Source: Balanoglossus misakiensis
Taxonomy: Eukaryota; Hemichordata
NCBI GenBank assembly: GCA_040954595.2
Contig: CM082596.2
Location: forward strand, 4,774,001-4,838,000
Direction: 5' to 3'
DNA: 64,000 nt
Part shown: positions 1 to 12,101 of the stretch, piece after piece
Layout of the letters: each line of letters opens with the position of its first letter
How positions within the stretch are numbered: the stretch's first letter is position 1
Notes under the pieces: generated by a model
Databases searched by the model: none
What the model saw: only the letters and a program-made list of their open reading frames with translations
What the model was told of the DNA's origin: nothing
Translations under genes and position numbers: made by a program

Positions 1-2227
1 ATTACCTTCAACAGTCAATGCTATTGCAGAAACATGTTTGGCTGACTGGTGGGCTAGGACTGAATGCGTGTGGACAGAAGGATCCAGCCTACCGTATAAC
101 ATTGACTCTTTCCACATAAAGTGAGTTGAATGCAAGCACCCTGCCATAAAATTAGTATGCACACCAGGCAAATATGGGTAATTGTTATAGATATGGTTTC
201 AATGTATGTATCAATCAATCAATCATGACGGAAAAAATAGACAGGCCATGGAAAATAATGCGAATGACTCTGATGATGAAGCTTTGTTTTTTTTAGAACT
301 AAACTAAACTGAATATTGATTTTAATTGCCCAGATTAGGGTGAATAAAGTAATATTAAGTTGAATTGAACTGATTTGTTTTGAACGCAGGAGATAACTCT
401 CAAGGTGACCTTGCACATGTCTGTATCAAGAACGGTTATTACTTATTGTCCCAGCTTCCTTGTTTATCCCAGTTTATGGCTAACAAATAGTTGTTAAGCC
501 CCAAAGAGCACTTTAGCTGGCTTACAACACGTCAGTAAAACATGACCAATCACAAAGCGCAGTCTGCTCTCCAGGAGACTCCTGTCACTAGTGTCAGCCA
601 ATTATCGATGGGAACGTGTGCAGCTGTACAGAGATTTCCATTGGTTGACAGCGGCCACACGCAATGATTACAGAATTACCAGGTACTTTCACAAATTCAA
701 CTGTCTGACAACAATGCGCTCGAATATTCATGTACGGCAGCTTTGGGCATAGCCAAACATCATCATGCCTCTGACACGCTGACATTACTGATTGCATGCG
801 TATCGTTGGTTGCCTTAATTTTTATACCGCCCGGCCCCGTCTGTCTAAAACGTTTACGTGCAATACTGGTACCCGTCTCGAAGGTGGGGGTGGGGTGGGG
901 ATGGTGTGGGGTAGTATTTTCAAACATTGCCGACTATGCCTAGTGTGTCTTGGGCCTTATGAAAAAGTGTAGTGTTTGTCATGAAATGTGATTCGACATT
1001 TCAAGATGGCTGCCCCCATCGCAAGTTTTGCAGAGGAAGTTGTTCAGTTGGCGTGGTGGCCAATAAAGGCGATAAGTGACTTTAAAACCAGAAGAGCGGG
1101 GAGGGCAACGACATTCGAAACACTTAATCTTTTCGACTGGGGTACAGCAAGTCATTTCTTTTGCCGAAGACTCGCTTGTACCTCCGTGTCACTACGAAAT
1201 TAACGACTTAGACTTAAAAGATGGCTGCCAATCAGACCCCCTAGCTAGATTACATATCCGGGCGCATGCTCCGTAGTATGTACACAGCAAGTGAAATTCA
1301 GCAAGTGCTGGATTCCTTCAGAAAATGACACCGTGTGCCTCTGTTCGCATAATACTAACCTTGAACCTAATTCTGGGGTATTCCTGATGTGTCCACTAGT
1401 CGCGCACAAATCCAAACTATGGGGTAAATCCAAAAACAAGGTCCAAAAGGCAACGCACACAACTGACCGCATGGTCAAGCAGACGACATGTCCCAAAGTA
1501 CTACAATCACGTGACTAATTGAATTGCGCCCCCAAGTGTCTACCAATTCACGTCACTGATCAGTGGATTTATCTGGCTCCTTGCAACATTTTAGGGTCCC
1601 AGAATCTCGATCCTCGCATCCCAATAGCCTGATCCGATCACTAGTATTCACAATCAGCAATACACGAACTTCTTTTCCTCGATTAAAAACAAAATACAGA
1701 TCGGGCTTCAACACAGGTGGCGTCATAGTAGAGCACCCGTCACCAAGGAAACTCCCTAGCCCTGACATACAAAAAAAACTGCGGAGAGAAACATCTAACT
1801 GTGCACCTATTTCGCTGACATTACCGTAGGCCCTAAAATGAAACACGTACATAGGTTTATAACATATATGTTTATTAACACCCCGTATATATACACTGTA
1901 TAATATTATAAGCCCGAGGGTTTATTTTTTTTTCTACAAGTATTCGATGACACAGTCTGCGCTTTAAAAAAAAACATATTTTTGTCCCCCAAATATTGCT
2001 CAAAATTACCCTTGAATGGTCTATCTTTTTAAATGATTATAGGTGTATTATATGCGAATAAACTGTTCTAGAGACTCCACATTTTGTAGTACCCTTAGAT
2101 GATACTAATAGTATTGCTACAACAGTTGGAATAAATATAGAAAGTGTCGACAGAGTGAAGTTCTCGAACGTCTACACTTTTTACCTGTCCATGCATGTAC
2201 TAAGTGTTGGTATGCATATAAACGAAC
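1..2227. other. Left-edge region with no recognised gene
   Basis: No reading frame here resembles a known family, and the short open frames on both strands overlap each other in a way typical of non-coding sequence. The stretch holds AT-rich runs around 1850-2000 and a GT-rich patch near 880-915. It may be the flank of a gene outside the window or the 3' flank of the gene that ends at 2228. Confidence 0.6.
1921..1926 (-). terminator. Possible poly(A) signal for the DUF6973-like gene
   Basis: TTTATT on the + strand reads AATAAA on the - strand, about 300 bases past the stop codon at 2228. A second candidate lies at 1871-1876. The region is AT-rich, so chance matches are likely. Confidence 0.25.
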
Positions 2228-3726
2228 TTATTTTTGTATCAAGGAAGCGTTGTACTTCTTATCTTTATCAAGAAAATCAAATGAGAATATTTTGCTCCTG
2301 AGGGCTTCTTCTTCGCTGATAATTCGCTCTCTGCTGTAAGCAGGGTCCGGTTCGGTCTGCAACACTCCACCCTCAAAGGCCTCGCGGATCACATCCATGT
2401 CGTCCCTGTACACATTCTCGTGGTTTTCGGCCAACACTCGGCCCATCCACTTGTTGTACAGGTCCATCAGACTTTCGGCGAGCTCGTCTTCGGCCCGACC
2501 GGTCAGCTGGTGCGCGTCCCCGAAGTCCTTCGCCAGTACAGGGCCAAACTCTCGCGTCAGGCGGTACATCCAAAGGGCGTGGTAGACGGCAGTTTGCGCG
2601 TGCTTTCCGTTGCAGTCAGCTACAAGAAAATAAAATCGGGATGAAAAGTTGGTATAATTTTAATGCAAGCGCCTTTTAGTTTTAATAGACAAAGAAAAAC
2701 CTACATGTTGACGAAAACCTTCACAAGACTTGACTAAGACAAAGTCATACAGATATAACTTATTTGAATGCAAAAAGGATAGAGAGCTTGTTGCCCACGT
2801 ACCAATGAGGAAATTAAGGAAAGTTCAAAATAGTTCACAAGTGATTTGATCTAAATAACAAAATTATTGTCAAGTGATATCCTTAGCTGCATAACTGCTT
2901 ATCATAAGTAACAGTCGGCTTATATCAGGAAAGCGCATTTTCTTTTTTGCCAGCTACAACTCAGTATATAGAGCTCACAAATTCTTTCCCAAACTTTTAA
3001 TTGCGTTTTATACGAATAGAATGTAATCTCCTTTTCTGTAAACACGACTGACATACATCCCTACACCTATTCACAGGTGTTTTGTAGGGCATATAAGAGA
3101 TGGATAATAAAATTATGTTGATGAGCAAGATGGCGCGCGTGCATAGATACGCACTATTTGTATATGAATAACACTCACCTTGATACGTGATGGTATTCGC
3201 ATCGATTTGACTTTGTTCGCCTACTTCAGCCACGCGTGTGGTTCGTACGGGGTGAAACAGGGATAGTGTGTCCTTCTTCATTCCCCGAAAGTCGTAATTA
3301 AAGTGGTTGTACGCCTCGCTTTTTGTCAGTCCCGGTTTTGGTCTCTGAACTGAATGAAACAGAGATATTAGGTCTATGAACTCAATCACCATAGATGCGC
3401 GCGCTCTGTATTGTTGTGTATATTTATCCTTGAAATAGGTCGATCGTAACTGTTTGATAAAAAAAGATTTCACACCGGCTTTGCTTCTATTGCAGTCTAG
3501 TTTACACCACACAATTGTACGCATGGTTGTGTCCGTCGACCTCCCATAAACAATTAATACACAGTAGCGTTGGTGTGGGAAATCGATCACGTACATGTAC
3601 ATTACACAGGTAAATAGAATTATGACATACCCCACTTAAAAAGCTAGACTTTCAGTTACATTTTGTAGTTGTGCAGATCGACAAATAAAAAAAATATCAC
3701 GTACCTGATTTTCGGATCCACGACAT
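2228..3726 (-). CDS. DUF6973-like small protein, three exons
   Basis: The spliced frame is 3726-3705, 3349-3179 and 2619-2228, giving 194 residues. The introns are phase 1 and phase 1, with donors GTACGTG and GTGAGTG and acceptors TTCAG and TTGTAG. The start codon has an A at -3. There is no signal peptide or membrane segment, so the protein is probably cytosolic. The core in exon 3 has HALWMYRLTREFG (residues 78-90), DAHQ (99-102) and MDLYNKWMGR (116-125). From memory this order of H-A-L-W, D-A-H and M-D-L-x-N-x-x-G-R resembles the DUF6973 domain, which is mostly bacterial and has no firm function. The repeated His/Asp/Asn residues suggest a catalytic or metal site, which is inference. The C-terminal part is charged and ends in KYNASLIQK. 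The gene model is solid; the family assignment is tentative. Confidence 0.65.
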
Positions 3727-4892
3727 GTTTAGAGTTCCGAGACACGGCGAGGGAATATTTCTATATCACAGTAATATGCACAGTACCAGTGTATGTTGCT
3801 AACACGGCCACAGAATCAACCGTACGACAAAACACTGTTGACAGTACACACACGACGACTATTGTGCGCGTGAGAAAAGCATGAAAGCGGGCGGTCACCG
3901 TTCACTTTTGTCTGCAGGGCAAAGATTTAAAGAGTGGATCCAAGACCTTTCAACAGATTCAATGGGTATACGACCTCTGAAGAGACTCGATTTCTACGCC
4001 CATAGGCTGTCTTTGTCACGTGATTTCAGATATTATATCAATTACTGGAGATTAAGGATATTTGAGCCTTGTGAATAGTAATGGTATAGTTGAACGGCGG
4101 AAAACTTAAACCGTTTCTGCGAACTAAACGAATAAAATGTGACAACAATAAATACAAGCGGCAGAACTACTGATACCAATATAAGGGCTTTCATTTAATA
4201 ATGTTTCCTCGTTTCTTATAACTTTAAAAGATGAGATTGTCTTTGTTCATTCTAACAACAACAACAAAAACAACAACAAATTTCTTGAATATAGTACTGT
4301 CAGCATGATGACGTAAGCTATCGAACTCTCAAAATAATTTACAGCTTAATATTTCAAAGAAGTGATAATGGTATTGAAATGGCATGGGGATTCATCTTGT
4401 TGCTACGGACACACCCCTCTGGTGAACGTCGAAATATGCGTATGTAATCGCTGAGGGCGCCCCATTGTCAACAAAAAGGGGGTAAGAGCCATGTTGTTTG
4501 AATGCTTTGTTTTAGACTATGTATGAGTGGAAAATATTGCATCTTAGAATTACTCGTTATTCACTGGTAAATGAAAGCTCGCACACAGTACTTCACCAGT
4601 CATTTAGAACTTGCTCAGACATTTTACTTCTGAGAATATATGCAAATCTGACATGATTTCTGTCAGGTCACTTCAGTTCAAATCTTCTCCGTGTCAAATT
4701 TAAATCTTTTGAAATGTCAAATTACAAAACCTGAATTACATGTACTCCATGCAAAAGTAGTCTATATAAAGAAAGAAGAACGAAAATAACTGAGGTAAGC
4801 TTTGTGCCAGTTCAATTCTATGTGCACACTGAGTTTTGACGGAAAGAAAACCTGTCCTTTTGCAGCATTTGGTTTACTTCACGGAATCCATT
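3727..4892. other. Intergenic stretch between two minus-strand genes
   Basis: This lies between the stop of the ANGEL-like gene (4893) and the start of the DUF6973-like gene (3726), so it should contain the 3' UTR of the first and the promoter of the second. It is AT-rich, with an (AAC)n-like stretch near 4255-4280. No further coding sequence was seen. Confidence 0.6.
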
Positions 4893-7700
4893 TCAGTCAG
4901 CCTCCAGCAAGAATTTCGCCATCAACGAGAAATGATCCGAGGAGAGCCTCCCGTTCGGCAGCCCGCCCATCAGCGACGCCTGGCTGTCGGAAAACAGCGA
5001 GAGCCTGGCCAGCTGCTTCAGTTTTCCCTCCGGCCTCTGGGAGTGGTATCCCGACTGTCTGTGGGTCGCGTCTCGGGCGGCGTCGCGCACCGAGTAGAAG
5101 ATGTAGTCCACGGTGCAGTTGGTGCGCTGGTGGTTGCTGGTGACCTCCTGCTGGTTGTCCGGCGTGCGGTGTTTGTAGACCGATTTCAGGTGGTACGAGT
5201 GACCGATGGTGTTCTTGAAGCCGTATTTGTGTCCGTTCGAGGAGGGCACGTCCTCCCACTCGCCACTGTCGCTGTCAGCCGCGTCCTGCCCTCCTGGGAA
5301 AAACACGAACCAAAAACAACGTGAATTTAAACAAGGTGATACACGCAGCGGTTTTCAAGTTTTTGATGTGGACGGACATACAGACATACATCCATCCATC
5401 CATCCACACATACATACAGACGCAACCGATCCCATAAGGTCCCATGGTACATACCAATGGGACCCAAAAACTCTCAGAATGATTTCACTCTTTACATGCT
5501 GCACGCTGCAACTGGGTACAAATCAAGAGCAGTAGAGAACCACTGACCTCTGTCCCACTTTCCTCCCCTGGTGTCCACTGTGTTGACGTACTGGCACCTG
5601 TCGGTCACCCCCATCTTGGGACTCCACAGCGGCCGCAGCAGGTGACCCCAGTGGGGGCCGTCGAACTGTCCCGAGACGGCCGTCCGGTGCAGGTAGTCGT
5701 ACTTGAGCTTGCCCTTGTTGATGAACTTGTAGAGCGGCGAGTACGGCTGGCTGTTCAGGTCGCCGCACAGGATCACCGGGTAGTACTTGGCGTCGCCGCC
5801 GCGCGCGACTTTCCGGCAGGCCATGTTGTCGATCTCCGCAAAGAGTATGCCCAGCTGCGCGAGCTTGACGTCGCCGCGTTTGGGGTTGAACAGCAGGTGA
5901 GTGGTGGCCACGCAGACGGCCTGATACCTCTTCTTCTTGCTCAGCGGTTGCAGGAGGACCACAGTGCCCACATTGTCTCTATCCAGCGGGAAGACACCCG
6001 GCTTGTAATATTCCACCAATTTATGTTTAATCAGCCGGAAGAGAGAGTTCCTGTAAAATATAGCACAGCCGTCTTGTTTGTCCCCTGTGCGTTTCTTGTA
6101 GATGCCATCGTAACCTGAAGAGAAATGCACAAGTGGTTGAATAATTCTCAAGCAGTACATAAAAGGCCAGGTGTCAACCTGTCGGCAGGTATGGGTCCCA
6201 TACACAGTTTAAGAATGTAATATTTCGGCATTTTTTCGCATTCATTTGTATACAGTTGGTGGCAGGCATTTGCTAGCTAATTTTTCATTTCTGTTGTCTC
6301 TTTGACAGATATTTACATGACTAGTGTATATGTATGTACTTCTACTCACCCAGTATGGCTAACTGTGGCTGAAAGAAATTATTGAAGGGATCTTCTTCAA
6401 CTTCTTGAAGGCACATGATCTGAAAAACACAGAGAAAATGTTTCAACAAACATCACAATAATCAATTGCTTGGTGACATACATTTAGATAAAATGGGAGT
6501 GCCACACCAAGGGCAGATAATCTGACAAAGAGTTTGCTCTGGAGGATGGTAGCGATACTCACATCTGGATTTAGATCTTTGATCTCCTTGAGTAACTTCT
6601 GCTTTCTGTAATTCCAGGCCAGCAGATCCAGCGGACAATGAGAGTACAGGTCCATGTTGGTGTCAAGAAGTCCCTGGGCAAGCAGGTTGTAGGACAAGAC
6701 GCTGAACTCGAACCCACGCACGTGTCTCTTCTCTTTCTCCCTTCCCAGACCAGTCAGGATCCACTCTCTCTTGAACAAATCAGCATTCTCTGTTGGTTGA
6801 CCTGGACCTGAAAGAAATACAGCTTTAGTGTGTTGTGTGCATAGATGCATGTGTACATCTGTGTGCATATCTGTCTACAATGTTGACAAGTGATATGAAA
6901 CAAAATGACTGAAAATCATCAAATGTTAAAGCTAATGGCCAACAATTTCTCTTACCACCTGACTGCTCCCCATCATTGCTTTTAACATCCTGACTGACTG
7001 TTGTTGCATTTTGTCCATCATCCGACGTACACAAATCCATGGTGCACACATTGTAGTTATCTTCATTTGGCCTGGTGCTGCCAGACTGGTTGGATTTCCC
7101 TGATTTGCGTACTGCTAGTTTATTGTCTGTGGGTACTTTCGATGATGTAGAGGGTACGGCATCTTTGGAGCCTTTGACCGTGGGAGACCACCTGGGTTTG
7201 GAAGCGGTGGGGGTTGTGTCATCCGACTCTGAAATGTGCCGCGACCTCTTTCCACTCCTCTTGAGTTTCTCCAAAGCATCTGATGTCAGTCCTTGTGCGT
7301 GACATTGTATGCTTCCTGCGGGTTCTACAGGTGTACTACTGGAATAGTAGTTGGCACACGCAGGCTGGTGCGTGACGTTTCCGCACGTTTGGAAGTGTCC
7401 TGCTGACGTGCTGGGATTGGTTTGCGCCCACGGGCACGGCATGCGGTAGGCATAGCCGCCCCTTGCAGCGGTGGTTGCGTACGTGCCAGCAGTGAGAGGC
7501 TGGCTGTATCTGTAGAGCGGGCCGCGCGGTCTGGCTGAATCGTTATTCATAGCAAACTCTGTGTACGCCTGGTTCCACATTGATGTGAAACGCGGGGCGT
7601 TCCACGGCCAAGGTATTCGCTGGTTAGCACTCATGGCCTTTGCATGCCGACCTAGTCTTATGGCGAGAGTTCTATACCTTTCTAAACACCCTCTGTGCAT
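4893..7700 (-). CDS. ANGEL2: ANGEL1/2-like CCR4-family endonuclease/exonuclease/phosphatase protein
   Basis: Five exons (7700-6956, 6807-6563, 6419-6350, 6114-5548, 5293-4893) join in frame to 675 codons. Residues 1 to about 285 are low-complexity and polar. The EEP catalytic domain follows: FSVLSYNLLAQGLLDTN, then LQEVEED with the metal-binding Glu near 336, THLLFNPKRGDVKLAQL with His near 426, CGDLNSQP with Asp472/Asn474, TVDYIFYS, and the terminal SSDH with Asp662/His663. All expected EEP active-site residues are present. The wording matches vertebrate ANGEL2/ANGEL1, which are CCR4-related; ANGEL2 is known to remove 2',3'-cyclic phosphates from RNA ends. I cannot decide between ANGEL1 and ANGEL2 orthology. 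The start is uncertain: the ATG at 7700 sits inside a possible splice acceptor (TTAAATGCACAG), in which case translation would begin at the in-frame ATG at 7634, which has good context. Confidence 0.9.
5388..5420. repeat. CATC/CATA tetranucleotide microsatellite
   Basis: Tandem CATC then CATA units lie inside the last intron of the ANGEL-like gene. Confidence 0.7.
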
Positions 7701-8048
7701 TTAAAAGAGGAAACAGAGTATGAAGAATCGAATAATTACAAAATAATAACACCGTCTTGTCGAAATCCAGGCGGTAGTCTGCTCCACGTTTTTATATGGA
7801 CATGCTATATACTGTCTGGTAGAAGAACGAGATACCGTATATGAATTTTGATGAGGCAGCGTCGAACGCGTTTCTGGTGACGTTATTTAAAGGTATTTAC
7901 AGTCTATCTGGTTTGTTCAATCTTACACTTTCCGCCAAAATACACTGTACTTACAACCACCTTCGACATCAGACGCCATGTTCTTAATGACCTTTGACCG
8001 TAGTAGTTTCCTTCGTTATGGCGTTGGTGGCGCCCACCATAAACAAAG
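7701..8048. promoter_or_regulatory. Short divergent promoter region, ANGEL-like / GEMIN6
   Basis: About 350 bases separate the start codons of two genes facing away from each other, so transcription of both must begin here or in short 5' exons within it. A possible 5' exon of the ANGEL-like gene ends in a donor near 7949-7956 (minus strand GTAAGTAC). No clear TATA box was seen. A shared promoter is inferred from the spacing. Confidence 0.55.
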
Positions 8049-8415
8049 ATGGCTGCCTCCAGTGAAAACGACGTGAAAGGGGACACAGATTTGTCGTCTG
8101 CTCGAGCAAGTTTCGGCCAGTCTGAGAGTCCGCAGAAATTACTTTCGCTAGTATACAAACAAGTTAAAGTTGAAGATGCCGACGGCAAACATCATTTGGG
8201 TTGGGTTCATACCGTTGACCCTGTGTCGAATAGGTAAGTTTAGCTTGTGGTACCACCTTACCCTCTCCGATCGGACGAGACACGCCCCCCCCCCCCACGC
8301 GACTGAGGTGGAAAACCACATAAACAAGAACTGCCGTAGTCGACAGCGCAATATAGTATAAGAATGTTCTGGGTCTGGTAAAATGCACTGTCGATAACGG
8401 CACGCACTTAACCAG

Positions 8416-8464
<49 letters not shown>

Positions 8465-8973
8465 GGTGGTGGTGGTGGTGGTGATGATGATGCATGGTGG
8501 TGATGATGATGACGAGGGGCTTGTTGCGATGCAATAATAACTTGTCCATGAAAATAAACCATTACAGTAAATAACCAAGTATCACCATTATGCATTTCAG
8601 CATTGTACTGGTCCAGTTTAGCAAAGATGGTGGCGATACCAAGATAGCTGTAGTCCTTGGGCATGCAGTGAGACATGTGGACATCCTGAATGGCGATGCC
8701 GAATCCCACCGGGACCAGCTGGACAAGCTGTTTGCAAGAGACGCCGGAACGAGCTACACCAAGAATGAACTCCAACAGCGGAAAGCCAGTCTCAAGGAGT
8801 GGCTTGAGAAACACAGGATACCAGTGACCGAGTCTGGAGAAGACGGGAGTCTGTTGTCCGTCTCCGAGGCACTATTCATTGAACCTCCATACACGGCGGA
8901 CAGCTGCATCAGCACCAATGAAATCATACTTGGGCGTATACAGTCACTAATCAGGGCGAAGCCAGAGTCATGA
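8049..8973 (+). CDS. GEMIN6: Gemin6, SMN-complex protein
   Basis: Two exons, 8049-8233 and 8601-8973, join in frame to 185 residues (the human protein is about 167). The start AAGATGG has good context. The N-terminal 30 residues are a polar extension. After them, a Sm-like fold reads VYKQVKVEDADG, GWVHTVDPVSNS, IVLVQFSKDG and VLGHAVRHVDILN, matching the Gemin6 Sm-fold strands. The second half has the family signature YTKNELQQRKASLKEWLEKH, IPVTE, IEPPYTADSC and STNEIILGRIQSLI. Gemin6 pairs with Gemin7 in the SMN complex, which loads Sm rings onto spliceosomal snRNA in the cytoplasm. Recognition is by sequence resemblance across the whole length and is strong. The gene is divergent from the ANGEL-like gene. 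Confidence 0.95.
8416..8512. repeat. GAT/GGT trinucleotide microsatellite
   Basis: A run of GAT units is followed by GGT units and then GAT again, within the GEMIN6 intron. In other frames it reads as poly-His, poly-Ser or poly-Pro on the minus strand, which is an artefact. Confidence 0.95.
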
Positions 8974-8993
8974 TGCTTTAACAGTGGCCACTC

Positions 8994-9053
8994 AGAGGTC
9001 CAACTTTACCATAGAAAACAATGGATTTGGATCAAACTATGCTGGTGAAAGGG
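8994..9053 (+). repeat. Copy of the TTAACCCTTTCACC palindromic repeat (partial)
   Basis: It starts AGAGGTCCAACTTTACCATA, continues AGAAAACAATGGATTTGGATCAAAC and ends GGTGAAAGGG. It shares this core with copies at 29.6, 31.5 and 35.1 kb. It lies in the GEMIN6 3' UTR. Confidence 0.7.
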
Positions 9054-9607
9054 CCCATTCAGAGAAACACCCATAGAAATCATCTCTGAACAAGTCAACG
9101 AACAGAGAAAAAAGTGCTCAAAGGAGTGATGTACATGTACATCTTAGAACAAAAATATTTACGCATACATTCAGAAACTTTGACAGCAAGATCCTTTATT
9201 TGTACCTTTTACAAAATCCTTTCGATCTTGTTGAATGCGAAGCACAAAAGGTGCTGGGGTGAAATACCTGATAAATGCGTTTTGGTAACGTTTCTTGTTT
9301 ACAATATCAAAACAAAACAAAAGTAAAATACCTATAAAGTTTGTCAGTAAATGCAAAAGAAAATACAAAAGACAAGTAAATTATCTTAAGTCTGTCACTA
9401 AATGCCAAATGTAAAAGAACAACGGGAAAAAAGAACAGGGAAAAGCCAATTGGTGAACTTTACGAATGGCAAGAAATGTTTGGCTAGTTGGCTACACAAA
9501 GCAAGAAATATTAGTCTCTACATAAATTCATAACAAAGCTGGACCATTGAAATGTCAGTAATGCATGAGATAGTGTTATTGTAGATACTTTGTATTATTA
9601 CAGAATC

Positions 9608-9613
9608 AATAAA
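9608..9613 (+). terminator. Poly(A) signal of GEMIN6
   Basis: AATAAA lies about 635 bases past the stop and is followed within 50 bases by a GT-rich stretch (GAGTTTGGTGTGTTGT), as expected for a cleavage site. Confidence 0.65.
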
Positions 9614-10884
9614 CATAAAGTAAAGTGATATATGTCAATATGATGAGTTTGGTGTGTTGTATTTATTGCATAGTGTGATGGCTTATTTGCATGTCGTTTG
9701 TAATGGAAAGTTCGGGGAAGTGAAAGTTAAATTTGCATATTGCAATTATTATAAGTTCAATTTGCATGCACCAACTGGAACTAACCTTCTGTGATCATCA
9801 AAATACACGAAATGTACACACTGAGAAACCTTTCACAAGACAGAATCTTCTAAAAATGACATATGGGAAGAAATGTAAGATTGTTTTAACATAACTGTAA
9901 ATTCTTCACAAAGGAGTGTTCTGTAGAATTATGCTCTGTTAGTCCTGCGATCTGTGCAAGAACTTTCTAACTGCAATCTATCCCCATGCATTCTGCATAT
10001 CGCGATTATCTACATTCATTTGTAAGGAAATTTACTTATCAAAAATATCATATTTCCCTGATTAATTGGTTCAGTTGGAATCATCTTTCCTTGCTGCAAA
10101 TGACAATACATACAAAAAAACACAAAGTTTGAAGTTAAAGGTGTACAAGAAAGTTATGCAGAAAAAGTTTACTTAAGGAATATTTTACAGGAAAAATTCA
10201 AAAGTTTTTTCTCTTAATACTGGCATGCAATGTGTGTTTCAGGGTAAATGGCATTAAAATTACTTCGAAACAGGACAGTCATTTGAAGCTACGAACAGAA
10301 TGATCAATATCATTTCTCCAGCCTGTTTCTGCTTATAGAAAAATTGGCCAATCACCAACATCTAGAATACACATAATATGCAAATTAACATTAACATATT
10401 CATATAAATTCTACATGTAAAAACACTGGGATTTTGTAACCATGGATTTTTTGTTCATAACTAATTGATATGTTTCTTTTTTTTTTTCATCCTCAGCTTA
10501 CTCATATTGACATCAACGCATAATATAAATGTACAAAATGAAAGTCTGTCAAATTTGATTACATTTGCATGGAAAGAAACTGGAGAAATTGTAAATACTC
10601 CAATATGTGAATTGCTTGGTTGATAAAACTTTTCAGAATGCATCACATGAATGATTATCGTGTGCATAAAGCCAGCTTTATAATACTGGTCTTCGAGATT
10701 TTACGGCAATGTCTCAAAAACGTAGTACCAATTGTGAAAATGACAGCATTAAGGGATGAATCTTCTTGACTTGGTGACCTGGAAACTTTTGTAAATTTAT
10801 AATGAATGACCCAACTTGTCATAAACGTGTATAGTTTGGTAACATGTGACCTAATGTTAAACAAGGGAATGCAGGATATCATAC

Positions 10885-10945
10885 CCCCGCTGCCCTTTTT
10901 AGAGGTCCAACTTTACCATACAAGACAATGGTGGTAAGAGGGTTA
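10885..10945 (+). repeat. Copy of the palindromic repeat (internally deleted)
   Basis: It reads AGAGGTCCAACTTTACCATA, then ACAATGGTGG and GAGGGTTAA, lacking the middle part seen in full copies. Confidence 0.6.
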
Positions 10946-11497
10946 ATTAGCTTGATTGAGGCAATGACTGCATAAAGGGTTGCTGACCCATTTCAACCTA
11001 CAAACTGGGCAAGCGATACCTGAAATATGATTGGACAATGAAAGTGAGCAGTGTTGTAACTTGTGCATCAGAAAAGAAAATACTACATGTACATACAAAA
11101 TATATCCTCTATATCTAACGTATATATCTCTACATTAAGTTTCTTACTGTTCAGTATAAAATTTGTCGCAGTATAAAAATACAATTAACTGGTTTTGCTG
11201 AAACGCAACGCTGTATCAAACAGGCAAATTACATTTGAATATATTTTTTCCAGCAGACACTAAAACGCCCAAACCAGAGCGTGGCAAGCTCCAAGCTGAA
11301 CGCCCCTCCCCCTCCCTAAGACTAGACTCTCTCATGGTAACCCAGTTTTATACACTGGTCCGTTCCTTCACAGCCAAACCTGTGTTAGTGGTCACCTCCA
11401 TAGAGTGTAAACTTGTCAATAGTGGCCACTTTGTCCCTGCCTCCTCTGAAATATGATCTATAAAATTCTACAGCATTCTATAGATTCTTGTGATTGT

Positions 11498-11503
11498 TTT
11501 ATT
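11498..11503 (-). terminator. Possible poly(A) signal of LRP2
   Basis: TTTATT on the + strand (AATAAA on the - strand) lies about 255 bases past the LRP2 stop at 11757. A second candidate at 9662-9667 would make the 3' UTR about 2.1 kb long and overlap the GEMIN6 end. Confidence 0.3.
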
Positions 11504-11756
11504 GAATTCAAAAGAAACAGGGTCCAGACCTACTAATAATGTAGGCTATCGAATTCTACCAATGACCAGTTTAGGAAAGTTACATGACTGGTTGCTACAG
11601 ATAGGCTTGTCTGTACTGCAGGGCAAGGGCATTTGATTGGTGGGGGTGGAGGCAATGAGAGAGTCTACCCACCCCTGTAAAACAATGCCAAGGCTCTTAG
11701 ATTGAGAAAGGCTTTACTGTACAAATTTGCGAGAATTAATTTTCAAACTATTGCTC

Positions 11757-12101
11757 TTAATGCGACGTTTTTTCGACTAACTGGGTGGTGTCCTCCTCGT
11801 TGTCTTCCGTCGGGTTGTACGCGGGAGGGCCGTCTGGCGGGAGGGTCGGTTCCTTCACTTTCGGCAGGGGGTTGGTCATCGACGGTGGGGGCAGTTTTTC
11901 TGAAGCCGGTAACGGAATGTCCACCGCGACCTCCTCAGCTGCTCGGGCATTCCCGGAATTCAGAAGCCCGTTTTTGTCCGGGGCTGGCGATGCCGGAATG
12001 GTGGGGTCCTCGGGTGTTTGCAACGCCACGTCGTAAATCGGGTTGCTGAAGGCTGTCGAGTTCATGGTGTCTATCTGGAATTCGCCTTGCAGAACAGGCT
12101 C
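11757..12101 (-). other. LRP2: LRP2 last exon: cytoplasmic tail with FxNPxY
   Basis: The exon follows an acceptor TTGAATTGCAG and runs to the stop. It encodes [17 protein letters not shown], then FSNPIYD (12033-12050), the FxNPxY type of signal that binds PTB adaptors such as DAB2 and ARH in vertebrate megalin. It continues through a Pro-rich stretch with PPAY to a C-terminus resembling the human tail end (TED..DT..LV). Only one NPxY is present in the tail, where the human tail has two. Confidence 0.85.

Larger units (their letters stand above)
8974..11756. other. GEMIN6 3' UTR and convergent intergenic region
   Basis: GEMIN6 and LRP2 converge here. The GEMIN6 3' UTR probably runs to about 9640 and the LRP2 3' UTR enters from 11756. 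The rest is AT-rich with no coding sequence recognised. Confidence 0.6.

Noticed and set aside
2997-3635. 212-codon minus-strand open frame as a single gene
   Set aside because: Only its middle part (3349-3179) is an exon of the DUF6973-like gene; the flanks are intron with splice consensus at both borders.
8148-8814. Minus-strand open frames with long poly-His, poly-Ser and poly-Pro tracts
   Set aside because: They are translations of the GAT/GGT microsatellite in the GEMIN6 intron and overlap GEMIN6 exons on the other strand.
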